Shown piece after piece: positions 55,381-64,000 of a DNA stretch of 64,000 bases. The stretch is from [Clostridium] celerecrescens 18A. Its GTDB lineage: Bacteria > Bacillota > Clostridia > Lachnospirales > Lachnospiraceae. Position numbers and translations under genes: made by a program. Where the stretch lies: assembly GCF_002797975.1 (NCBI RefSeq), contig NZ_PGET01000001.1, forward strand, positions 2,790,001 to 2,854,000, read 5' to 3'. The notes beneath the pieces were generated by a model that saw only the letters and a list, made by a program, of their open reading frames with translations, did not search any database and was not told the origin of the DNA. How positions within the stretch are numbered: position 1 is the first letter of the stretch; the number at the start of each line of letters is the position of its first letter.

Positions 55381-56235
55381 CTATTTTTTTATTTTCAGAC
55401 CTGCTACCATCTTTCTGGTTTTGATCAGCTCTACCTCATAATGCTCTAAGTTCTCCTGGATCACTCCCATATAAAGAAGATCCGCCATCATGATGGAGGT
55501 ATGAAGAGAGGTAAATGCCCCGATCCGCATAACCTTTTCATTGTCCGGCACATGGAGGCATATATCTGCAATATCCTGTAGGGGAGAATCTCTTCTGCGG
55601 GTAACCGCTATGATCGATGCTCCCTGTTTTTCTGCAATCCCACAGGCATAAAGAACTTCCTGGGACTGCCCGCTGTAGGAAAATGCGATCACCACATCCC
55701 GTTTATCAATGTAGTTGAAAAATTCCACCATCATATTGATATCCTGATAAAAATTCGCATTGAGGTCTGCCCGCTTCAGTTTATGGAACAGATCATAAGC
55801 AGGCAGCGAGGAACTTCCGATCCCCACCAGATAAATGCGCCGGGCTTTCTTTATTTTGTTGATAGCTTTTTTTAATGCATCTTTATTCAGCTGATAGAAA
55901 AAATCCTGAAATGCCGCATCCACCAGGGCATCCATTTTCCGGCACAGCGTATCTAAATCATCTTCCTTGGAAATAATGGGGTCTACCATATCTTCCTTAT
56001 CATTTTGGGCATCGGTTGCTGCAAGTGCCAGCTTAAAACCTTCCAACCCATCAAAACCAAGTTTTTGAACATAACGGATCACAGAGGCGGATGATACTCC
56101 GCTTTTTCCTGCAATATCCACTGCCGTCATCCCAAGACAGTTTTTGGTATCTGACAATACAAAATCTGAGAGTTTCTTTTCTGCTTTACTCATTTTATTG
56201 TATTGTTCTCTTATCTTTAACCGAACTGATTCCAT
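55381..56235 (-). CDS. MurR/RpiR-family transcriptional regulator
   Basis: 284 residues with an N-terminal HTH_6 domain (MTAVDIAGKSGVSSASVIRYVQKLGFDG region) and a SIS domain (YLVGIGSSSLPAYDL; VVIAFSYSGQSQEVL). MurR of E. coli senses MurNAc-6-P, the MurQ substrate. It lies between the IIB and murQ genes and probably controls the whole operon, perhaps through the dyad at 58908. Confidence 0.88.
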   Translation of the reverse strand: MESVRLKIREQYNKMSKAEKKLSDFVLSDTKNCLGMTAVDIAGKSGVSSASVIRYVQKLGFDGLEGFKLALAATDAQNDKEDMVDPIISKEDDLDTLCRKMDALVDAAFQDFFYQLNKDALKKAINKIKKARRIYLVGIGSSSLPAYDLFHKLKRADLNANFYQDINMMVEFFNYIDKRDVVIAFSYSGQSQEVLYACGIAEKQGASIIAVTRRRDSPLQDIADICLHVPDNEKVMRIGAFTSLHTSIMMADLLYMGVIQENLEHYEVELIKTRKMVAGLKIKK

Positions 56236-56262
56236 TCCGCCTCCTCCTGCATCCGATTTATT

Positions 56263-56736
56263 TTACAGCATGTTTAATATCGACTGATCCGACTCATTGG
56301 GCAGCATCTGAGCCGTTACATTCACTCCCAGCTGTATCATTTCCCGGATATCCTTTTCATCGTCTTCCGTCAGATTCACTGATTTTTTAATGGGTCTGCT
56401 TCCTTCTCTTTTTGCCACATTTCCAATGTTAAAAGCCTTGATCGGGACTTCAGAGCGGATCAGTGCTGCCATATCCGTCACGTTCTTTGTTATCAGGAAT
56501 ACCTTATCCTCTTCGTAGGCCTTTTCTGCAAATTTTTCAGCAGCCCGTTTTAAAGACAGGATGGAAAGTTTTACTCCTGCCGGTTTTGCCATCTTAAGGC
56601 CCGCAATGATCAGTTCATCCTTTACCGCTTCATCGTTAACCACAATGATCCGGGACGCTCCTACCGTATTGGTCCAAACCATAGCCACCTGACCATGAAT
56701 CAGTCTCTCATCTACTCTCGCATGAACAATTGCCAT
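56263..56736 (-). CDS. PTS mannose-family IIB component
   Basis: 157 residues. The phospho-His14 is in VDERLIHGQVAMVW, the signature of EIIB-Man/Sor; IIVVNDEAVKDELI follows. It takes phosphate from the IIA protein and passes it to sugar at IIC/IID. Confidence 0.92.
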   Translation of the reverse strand: MAIVHARVDERLIHGQVAMVWTNTVGASRIIVVNDEAVKDELIIAGLKMAKPAGVKLSILSLKRAAEKFAEKAYEEDKVFLITKNVTDMAALIRSEVPIKAFNIGNVAKREGSRPIKKSVNLTEDDEKDIREMIQLGVNVTAQMLPNESDQSILNML

Positions 56737-56759
56737 GAATCTTTCTCCTTATCTTCTTC

Positions 56760-57185
56760 CTATTCTTCCAGTTCACATGTATCATCCGATATATGAAAAT
56801 ACATCATATGCTGTTTCCCCATCTCCAGGGAGGCATTCAGAAGCTCTCGGATATCCGAAATCATTCCCCTGGACATGTAGGCATGAAGGACCAGAGGAAG
56901 GTTGATGCCTCCGATTACCTCCATATTTTCATGGATACCGGACATTTTAAGTCTGGAAGCCATATTAAAGGGGGAACCTCCCGTCAGATCCGCAAGCACT
57001 GCCACCGCTTCACAGTCTTTAAGCCTCCGGATCGCTGACTTCAGGCGTTCTGTCAGAAGTTCCGTGGAATCCTCCGCTTTAAAATCAACAGCTTCATAAT
57101 ATTCCGTCTCTCCAGCCAGCAGCTTTAACCCGCTGGTTAAACCAGAGGCAAATTCACCATGGCCGGTTACTATGATTCCAATCAT
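56760..57185 (-). CDS. PTS mannose-family IIA component
   Basis: 141 residues, EIIA-Man fold. It begins MIGIIVTGHGEFASGL with phospho-His9, and has VLADLTGGSPFNMA. It is a separate protein, not fused to IIB as in E. coli ManX. Confidence 0.92.
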   Translation of the reverse strand: MIGIIVTGHGEFASGLTSGLKLLAGETEYYEAVDFKAEDSTELLTERLKSAIRRLKDCEAVAVLADLTGGSPFNMASRLKMSGIHENMEVIGGINLPLVLHAYMSRGMISDIRELLNASLEMGKQHMMYFHISDDTCELEE

Positions 57186-57221
57186 ACCATTATTTCCTTT
57201 CCTGTTTCAACTTCCTTTTTA

Positions 57222-58061
57222 CTAAAATAAACCAGCCACAAAGGTCAGCATGGATTGCAGATTGCCAAGTACCATGCCCAAACCGATGAGAATAAAAATT
57301 AATTTTGTAGAATTCACCTTTTTCTTCCCAAGGAGCCAGTATGAAAATACTACGATACCAAGAGGAAGCAGGGAGGGCATGATTTTATCCAGCATATCCT
57401 GGAGGGCAAAGGTTACCTCTCCCATGGTAAACTGCAGATCCGTACGGTATTTGATTACAGAAGGGATCAGTGCCCCTACCACAGTCAGTCCCAGGATGCT
57501 TGCCGCCTCAGTAATTGGAGAAATTTTATCTGCAAATCCGGTAGCAAGCTTTCGTCCGGACTGATAACCGATGGTGGTAAATTTATATCGTATCCATAAC
57601 ACCCCGGCACATGCAATAAGAGGTATGATAAGTCCAATGGGATTCCCCTGCATGGCTATATAAGATGCAATGGAGAACACAATGGCCCGGTAAATGGCGA
57701 TGAACAATGTATCACCGACTCCTGCAAACGGTCCCATAAGTCCGGTCTTTAAACCGGTAATTGCCTCCTCCGCCTCAATTCCCAGTTCTTCCTCCAGCGC
57801 CATATCGGCACCGACGATCAGATGAGACATTGCCGGAGTGGTGTTAAAATAACCCAGATGCATCTTCAGTGCGCGTTTCATCTTCTCAGGATCTTTGGAG
57901 TACAGCCGCTTTAAAACCGGCATGATGACATAGGCATATCCAAGGCCCTGCATCTTTTCGTAATTCCAGCCAAACTGTAAAGTAAACAGATTACGAAGAT
58001 ATACTTTATTGATATCGCTTTTTTCCAATTTCACGCTTCCTGTCTGGTTTTTGTCAGCCAT
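57222..58061 (-). CDS. PTS mannose-family IID membrane component
   Basis: 279 residues. The IID signature region FTLQFGWNYEKMQGLGYAY and PFAGVGDTLFIAIYRAI are present, with several C-terminal membrane segments. It overlaps the IIC gene's end by eight bases. Confidence 0.92.
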   Translation of the reverse strand: MADKNQTGSVKLEKSDINKVYLRNLFTLQFGWNYEKMQGLGYAYVIMPVLKRLYSKDPEKMKRALKMHLGYFNTTPAMSHLIVGADMALEEELGIEAEEAITGLKTGLMGPFAGVGDTLFIAIYRAIVFSIASYIAMQGNPIGLIIPLIACAGVLWIRYKFTTIGYQSGRKLATGFADKISPITEAASILGLTVVGALIPSVIKYRTDLQFTMGEVTFALQDMLDKIMPSLLPLGIVVFSYWLLGKKKVNSTKLIFILIGLGMVLGNLQSMLTFVAGLF

Positions 58062-58842
58062 CGATTTCTACCTCCTCATCATCCAAAGTCTGCACTGCCA
58101 CCCGCTCTCGTACTCTTGAAAGATGAAGAGCAGCCAGAGCCAGGCCGATCAATGCGGCAGCCATAACGGTAAACGTAGCGCCTCCAAAGGCAATCAGCAC
58201 GAATCCGATGATAAAATACGGATAGTATTTTTTAATGGGCAGATAACGCATCAGTATGGCCATACCCATTGCAGGAAGAATGGCGCCTGCTGTTTTAAGT
58301 CCTGTCATAAACCAGGCCGGGATAATTGCATTTACTCCATTTACCACTGCCTCTCCAAAAATCAGTCCCAATGCGACCGGAATCACTCTGGAAAGGACCC
58401 AGGGCAGCAGTCCCAGTAAATTTGCCCGCTCCACTCCTTTGTAATCCGCATTTTCCGCACAGCGGTCTGCGTAATGCTGAAAGAATGAGTTGGTCATCCT
58501 TCCAAGAATGTCCATCTGAGTTAACAGCAATCCGATGGGAATGGCAAGACCGATTCCGTATTCTGCCCCCTGTCCGGAAATAATAGCATAAGCGGTACCC
58601 ATAATCGCTCCTGATAAATAATCCGGAACCGTGGCACCTCCATAAGTAGCAACTCCCAATGTCATGAGCTGTAATGTCGCACCAACGACCAGACCTGTTG
58701 GCAAATCCCCCAATAATGCCCCGGTAATCACAGCCGCGAACAAAGGGGTATACAATCCGCATTGAATGGAAATCTGATCAACTACAGCAATCACGGTATA
58801 CAGAATCAATCCAATAACAACCAACAAAGAAACTCCCTGCAT
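58054..58842 (-). CDS. PTS mannose-family IIC membrane component
   Basis: 262 residues, about six to seven membrane segments. It starts with a hydrophobic helix and contains TGALLGDLPTGLVVGATLQL and VPDYLSGAIMGTAYA, typical of EIIC-Man/Aga. First gene of the operon IIC-IID-IIA-IIB-RpiR-murQ-serine hydrolase; AAAAGGAGGTAAAAC precedes the ATG. Confidence 0.92.
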   Translation of the reverse strand: MQGVSLLVVIGLILYTVIAVVDQISIQCGLYTPLFAAVITGALLGDLPTGLVVGATLQLMTLGVATYGGATVPDYLSGAIMGTAYAIISGQGAEYGIGLAIPIGLLLTQMDILGRMTNSFFQHYADRCAENADYKGVERANLLGLLPWVLSRVIPVALGLIFGEAVVNGVNAIIPAWFMTGLKTAGAILPAMGMAILMRYLPIKKYYPYFIIGFVLIAFGGATFTVMAAALIGLALAALHLSRVRERVAVQTLDDEEVEIDG

Positions 58843-58907
58843 GTTTTACCTCCTTTTCATGCCTCATGCCTTTTCACTCCATAGGCAATGTGTATGTTTT
58901 TTTATAG

Positions 58908-58921
58908 TATAAGCGCTTATA
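58908..58921. promoter_or_regulatory. palindrome resembling a CcpA cre site
   Basis: TATAAGCGCTTATA is a perfect 14-bp dyad just downstream of the -10 box. It matches the cre consensus TGWAARCGYTWWCA at 12 of 14 positions. It could instead be the RpiR operator. Confidence 0.5.
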
Positions 58922-58927
58922 TTTAGT

Positions 58928-58956
58928 ATTATAGCATGTATGTAATCATTTTACAA
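58928..58956 (-). promoter_or_regulatory. promoter of the PTS-murQ operon
   Basis: Minus strand TTGTAA (58951-58956), 17 bases, TATAAT (58928-58933). The leader is about 80 bases. Confidence 0.72.
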
Positions 58957-59106
58957 TATATTAATTTAATTAGTTTTAAATGTAATTATATTACATTATT
59001 AGATAAAGCAATTTGCTGTTTAAAGGTATAAAAGGGCTTATTCAGGCATCCCTTCCGGAGCAGGATAAAACAAAATGTTTATGGGCATCACCATGTAGGA
59101 AGTCAA

Positions 59107-59137
59107 AAAAGTATCGGTCGTCTGGACCGATACTTTT
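59107..59137. terminator. terminator after the WYL regulator gene
   Basis: AAAAGTATCGGTC and GACCGATACTTTT, perfect 13-bp arms with a 5-base loop, and further T residues on the minus strand. It can work in both directions. Confidence 0.85.
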
Positions 59138-59153
59138 AAACTTTGTTTAACTT

Positions 59154-60095
59154 TCATAATGAAATAAAATGACTTTTTAATGTATCTAACCGATCTAGAA
59201 TTAAATTTTTCAAGCCGGCTGGATTGATCGAGATAATCCGTTTACCGTAAATAGTGAAATAATCGGCGATAAACGGTTCTTCCCCTTTCTTATAAAAACC
59301 TCTTATATAATATTTCCCATTTTCCTGTTGCAGCTCCATTGATGGATAATGCTCTTTATAGAATATATCCACGCCTTTGGCGGTAACACCAACCTCAAAG
59401 TCAATGGAATCATGATCCCGAAACATTTCTTTCGGTGAAATAAGAAATTCAGAAAGCGGCTTTGCTATATATTTATCGCTAGGCTGTACAAAATAAATTT
59501 TATCACAGCGGAACACTTGCGGCTTTTTCGTCTGGAAATTGTACGCCGTTGCATACCACTGACCATAGGCAGAGGTAATATCAAAGAACTGAACATAATA
59601 CTGCTTCTTAAGTTCTCCCTTTGTATAGTGGACTTCACAGACGTTTTCATCAACCGCCATGTGCAGGATATCCTGCAGGCAGTTACATACATTCTTGCTT
59701 TTGTAACTCCCTAAGCGAAAAATCAATTCCATCTTCCGTAAATTCTTTATTCGTTCTTCTGATATACATCCTTCAAACTTTTGCTTTAGCTTTTGGACGT
59801 TCAAATGAAAAGGCGTGGATTGATAGGCGTTAAGCGTTTGCATGGCAAAATACAGCGCCTGAACCTCGTCAACCGTAAAAACAATTGGGGATAATAATCG
59901 ATTGGGAAGGATGCCATAACATCCGTTCCGCCCAGTCTTAGAATATATCGGCATGCCGATTTCTTCTAAGGACTGAATGTCCCGAAGCGCTGTACTTTTG
60001 GAAATAGAATATCTGTCCATTATGCTTTTGAGACTGAAAAACTTTTTATCATTTAAGTATATCATCATATCATTCAGCCGCTCTGATTTTTTCAT
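59154..60095 (-). CDS. WYL-domain (YafY/DeoR-like) transcriptional regulator
   Basis: About 313 residues from ATG 60095 (GAGGA upstream; an in-frame GTG at 60128 lacks a site). N-terminal HTH_11 (FSLKSIMDRYSISKSTALRDIQ), a linker, and a WYL domain (about 130-230; YVQFFDITSAYGQWYATAYN) plus the WCX C-terminal extension. It is divergent from the PNPOx gene, with a dyad between them, so it probably represses or activates that gene. Confidence 0.83.
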   Translation of the reverse strand: MKKSERLNDMMIYLNDKKFFSLKSIMDRYSISKSTALRDIQSLEEIGMPIYSKTGRNGCYGILPNRLLSPIVFTVDEVQALYFAMQTLNAYQSTPFHLNVQKLKQKFEGCISEERIKNLRKMELIFRLGSYKSKNVCNCLQDILHMAVDENVCEVHYTKGELKKQYYVQFFDITSAYGQWYATAYNFQTKKPQVFRCDKIYFVQPSDKYIAKPLSEFLISPKEMFRDHDSIDFEVGVTAKGVDIFYKEHYPSMELQQENGKYYIRGFYKKGEEPFIADYFTIYGKRIISINPAGLKNLILDRLDTLKSHFISL

Positions 60096-60119
60096 GGATT
60101 TATCCTCTTTCTGATTAAA

Positions 60120-60140
60120 TGGTTTCACTAAATGAAACCA
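60120..60140. promoter_or_regulatory. inverted repeat between the WYL and PNPOx genes
   Basis: TGGTTTCA-CTAAA-TGAAACCA has perfect 8-bp arms. It lies in the divergent promoter region, upstream of a TATACT box for the plus-strand gene; likely the WYL regulator's operator. Confidence 0.55.
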
Positions 60141-60192
60141 TTATACATTATACTGCAAACATAGCAATAAATAAAGCAAAGGAGAATTAATT

Positions 60193-60615
60193 ATGAATGC
60201 AAAACAAGAATTCACCCGACTGATCCACACACAAACCGAGATTGCTCTGGCTACATGTACTGACGGTCAGCCCAATGTGAGGATTGTAAATTTCTGTTTT
60301 GACGAAGCCGCCAAAGTAATGCTCTTTACCACATTTGGAGATAATGAGAAAGTGAAGGAATTGGAACATAATAATAAGGCAGCCTTTACAACCATTCCCC
60401 ACACAGGCAATGAGCATATTAAGGCGAAAGGCACAGTAAAAAAAAGCAGCAGCACTGTATTTGACGCAGCGGAACATTTCATTAAAAAAATACCCGGCTA
60501 CAAAGATATGATAGAACAAGCCGGAGATTACCTGATTCTCTATGAAATTTCCTTTGAATCAGCCGTTGTTACCTTGGATTTTGAAAACATAGAAACATAC
60601 GATTTAGCTGACTGA
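60193..60615 (+). CDS. pyridoxamine 5'-phosphate oxidase-family protein
   Basis: 140 residues, split-barrel flavoprotein-like fold. The N-terminus EIALATCTDGQPNVRIVNF and middle FTTFGDNEKVKELEHNNKAAF are typical of the small PNPOx-like/FMN-binding group. AAAGGAGAATTAATT precedes the ATG. Probably controlled by the divergent WYL protein. It is unlike the other PNPOx-family protein at 26284 apart from the fold. Confidence 0.83.
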   Translation: MNAKQEFTRLIHTQTEIALATCTDGQPNVRIVNFCFDEAAKVMLFTTFGDNEKVKELEHNNKAAFTTIPHTGNEHIKAKGTVKKSSSTVFDAAEHFIKKIPGYKDMIEQAGDYLILYEISFESAVVTLDFENIETYDLAD

Positions 60616-60638
60616 TTATGAGCATCATAATATCGTTT

Positions 60639-60678
60639 AGAAAGAATGGCACAGCGCAAAGGCTGTACCATTCTTTCT
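60639..60678 (+). terminator. terminator between the PNPOx and GH1 genes
   Basis: AGAAAGAATGGCACAGC and GCTGTACCATTCTTTCT form a 17-bp stem with one mismatch and a 6-base loop; ATATTATAAT follows. The two convergent genes probably share it. Confidence 0.8.
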
Positions 60679-60709
60679 ATATTATAATAGCCTGATAATT
60701 TCCCTGATC

Positions 60710-62239
<1,530 letters not shown>

Positions 62240-64000
62240 TTACTGGAATACGATAAGGACCTCACTGGTTCCCGCCTGTGCCAGATCCATAGGGATATCC
62301 AGCACATTCACATATTCGTCTGAGTTTGTTACAATTATAGGAGTGATGGGATTTAAATGGTTCTCCTTAACGAAATCTAAGTCCACCTTCATCAAAGGCT
62401 CTCCCTTCTCTACCCACTGATCTTCTTTTACGAGGACTTCAAAGCCCTTTCCCTGGAGATTCACCGTATCAATCCCGATATGGATTACTACGTTAACCCC
62501 CCGGTCAGAGATCAGACCGATGGCATGCTTTGTAGGTGCAATCATTTTTACCTGTCCCTGAAAGGGTGCTTTCACTATCCCTTCTTCCGGTATGATTGCG
62601 ATCCCTTTGCCAAGGATACCTTCCGCAAACATTTTATCAGGAACCTGAGCAAGTCCTACCGCCTTTCCAGTCATGGGTGCAGCAACCGGTATTTTTACCA
62701 TCTGCCCTTCATGATCCTGGGAGATTTTATCAACCCCCTTTGCCTTATCCTCTGCCTTTTCCTTTCCTTCCAGAGGAAGAATCATCGTTATGATAAAAGC
62801 AGTAAAAAATGAAGCAGCAACACCGATACATGCCCAGATAAAGTTGTTTAACTCCCCTTCTTTCAAATAAGTAGGCAAAGCGGTAATTCCCGGAATGCTG
62901 AACGCATAAGCCTTAACATGAAAAATTCCGTAAATAGCTCCGCCCACCGCCCCTCCTGTCAATGCGGCATAGAAGGGTTTTTTATACTTTAAGTTCACCC
63001 CATATATGGCAGGTTCCGTGATGCCAAACAGAGCGGAAAGCGCACTGGAAAATGCTATGGTTTTCATCTTCTTATCTTTTATTTTAAATGCAGCCCCAAG
63101 AACAGCGCCGCACTGGCCCATATTGCTTACAATACTCATGGGAAGCAGTAAAATATCGTAGCCAACGCCGCCCAGCCCGTCAAAGGTGGACGGAAAAAAT
63201 GCATAATGCATGCCGGTTATTACAATGACCGACATAAGCCCTCCCATCAGTAATCCGGCCACAGGACCAGCTACCCCAAACAGGGATATGAAAAAGGCTG
63301 CCACATATTTGCCCACATAACTTCCCAGAGGAGCGATGAATACAAGAACCACAGGGGCTGTAATCAGAAGGGAAGCTACTGGCGTCACAATCATTTTTAA
63401 AAAACTCGGTACATAACGGTCTATAAATTTATAAACGATACTCAGTAAAAGGACACCCAAAATAATTGGGATTACCGTGGAATTGTAATCCATCACGGGA
63501 ATATTCAGAAAAACGAATTTCACCGTACTGATCCCCTGCCCGCTTAAATTAACAAATGCAGGATACATGATGACTCCGGCAAGAGTCGCAGACAAATGTT
63601 CATTCACTCCGAATTTCTTTCCCGCTGAAAAAGCAACCAGAAATGGAAGGAAGTAATAGGTGGCATTGGAGATCATATCTAATACAAAATAATTGTCTGA
63701 TTCCGGATTCAGCATTTTAAGAAATATCAGCAATGCCAGGATCCCTTTTATAATTCCGGCTCCTGTTATTGCAGGTAAAATGGGATTGAAAATACCTGAG
63801 ATCACACCGAACAGGGCGTTGATCGGATTTCCCCTTTTTTTAACCTTCTTCGTCTTTTCTTCCGAAGAAACAATAAGATCACCAAGTTCTTTCTTAACCC
63901 CTTCAAATACCTTTAATACTTCATTGCCGATGATCACCTGAAACTGGTCCCCCTGAAACTGGGCTCCTAAGACACCGTTTAAAGCCTGTATGGCCTTCAC
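62240..64000 (-). CDS. PTS beta-glucoside-type IIBCA permease, partial at window edge
   Basis: At least 586 residues; the N-terminus lies beyond the window. The visible order is the end of the EIIB domain (QFQVIIGNEVLKVFEG), about ten membrane helices of EIIC (GAGIIKGILALLIFLK onwards; FGITEPAIYGVNLKYKKPF), then a C-terminal EIIA-Glc domain with phospho-His in VNVVIHIGIDTVNLQGKGF. The linker is Lys/Glu-rich. It imports and phosphorylates a beta-glucoside for the GH1 enzyme downstream. Confidence 0.92.
   Translation of the reverse strand: MKAIQALNGVLGAQFQGDQFQVIIGNEVLKVFEGVKKELGDLIVSSEEKTKKVKKRGNPINALFGVISGIFNPILPAITGAGIIKGILALLIFLKMLNPESDNYFVLDMISNATYYFLPFLVAFSAGKKFGVNEHLSATLAGVIMYPAFVNLSGQGISTVKFVFLNIPVMDYNSTVIPIILGVLLLSIVYKFIDRYVPSFLKMIVTPVASLLITAPVVLVFIAPLGSYVGKYVAAFFISLFGVAGPVAGLLMGGLMSVIVITGMHYAFFPSTFDGLGGVGYDILLLPMSIVSNMGQCGAVLGAAFKIKDKKMKTIAFSSALSALFGITEPAIYGVNLKYKKPFYAALTGGAVGGAIYGIFHVKAYAFSIPGITALPTYLKEGELNNFIWACIGVAASFFTAFIITMILPLEGKEKAEDKAKGVDKISQDHEGQMVKIPVAAPMTGKAVGLAQVPDKMFAEGILGKGIAIIPEEGIVKAPFQGQVKMIAPTKHAIGLISDRGVNVVIHIGIDTVNLQGKGFEVLVKEDQWVEKGEPLMKVDLDFVKENHLNPITPIIVTNSDEYVNVLDIPMDLAQAGTSEVLIVFQ

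Overview
The window reads as a chromosome segment of an anaerobic, spore-forming, low-to-mid GC Firmicute, most likely a Lachnospiraceae clostridium of the Lacrimispora/Lachnoclostridium type. This is inferred from the gene content (several PTS systems, glycyl radical enzyme, collagen-like GPT-repeat protein, ECF sigma with DUF4367 anti-sigma, PRD and RpiR regulators), the strong AGGAGG ribosome-binding sites and the sigma-A promoters. No rRNA, tRNA, CRISPR array or intact mobile element was found. Almost everything is on the minus strand; the exceptions are an accessory block at 23.4-29.3 kb, the collagen-like gene and one small oxidoreductase gene.

Layout. 0-3.6 kb: a MarR regulator; a GH4 phospho-glycosidase with an RpiR regulator, an HPr-family protein and an HPr-like gene remnant. 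3.7-10.3 kb: a fructose-type PTS operon (IIB, IIC, class II aldolase, PRD-type regulator, IIA, aldo/keto reductase, LacAB/RpiB-type isomerase). 10.4-22.9 kb: a purine-ring (allantoate/ureidoglycolate/oxamate) catabolic operon, allC-MFS-allE-allD-allF-allG-allH-symporter, next to a PucR regulator and an AEC transporter. 23.4-29.3 kb: a plus-strand accessory patch (MATE, PNPOx, XRE, PAP2 genes) with four broken genes (GNAT, AraC, EamA, ABC ATPase). 29.4-40.3 kb: an eleven-to-twelve-gene operon joining a branched-chain-type ABC transporter, a cytidylate-kinase-like protein, a D-amino-acid transaminase, two D-glutamate-cyclase-type proteins and the 5-oxoprolinase subunits PxpABC. It starts at a near-consensus promoter and a structured leader.

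40.4-43.1 kb: a small ORF broken by a 16-bp triplication, a collagen-like surface/spore protein gene and a probable group II intron relic. 43.2-48.3 kb: a glycyl radical enzyme, its activase, a transaldolase-like aldolase and a DeoR regulator. 48.3-53.2 kb: a histidine phosphatase, an ECF sigma/anti-sigma pair with a secreted paralogue of the anti-sigma sensor domain, a Gfo/Idh/MocA oxidoreductase and an HD phosphohydrolase. 53.4-58.9 kb: a mannose-family PTS (IIABCD) operon with RpiR, MurQ etherase and a serine hydrolase, probably for an amino sugar such as MurNAc. 59.1-64 kb: a WYL regulator divergent from a PNPOx-family protein, then a GH1 phospho-beta-glucosidase and a beta-glucoside PTS IIBCA that runs off the window.

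The most interesting points are: (i) duplicated promoter boxes TTGCAACA-N17-GTATACG before both the ECF sigma operon and the secreted DUF4367-like gene, which look like a self-contained regulon; (ii) the D-glutamate/5-oxoproline operon with its own uptake system and leader RNA; (iii) a potentially phase-variable small ORF; and (iv) an HPr-like fragment directly behind a full HPr gene. All functional names come from reading protein motifs; no database search was run.
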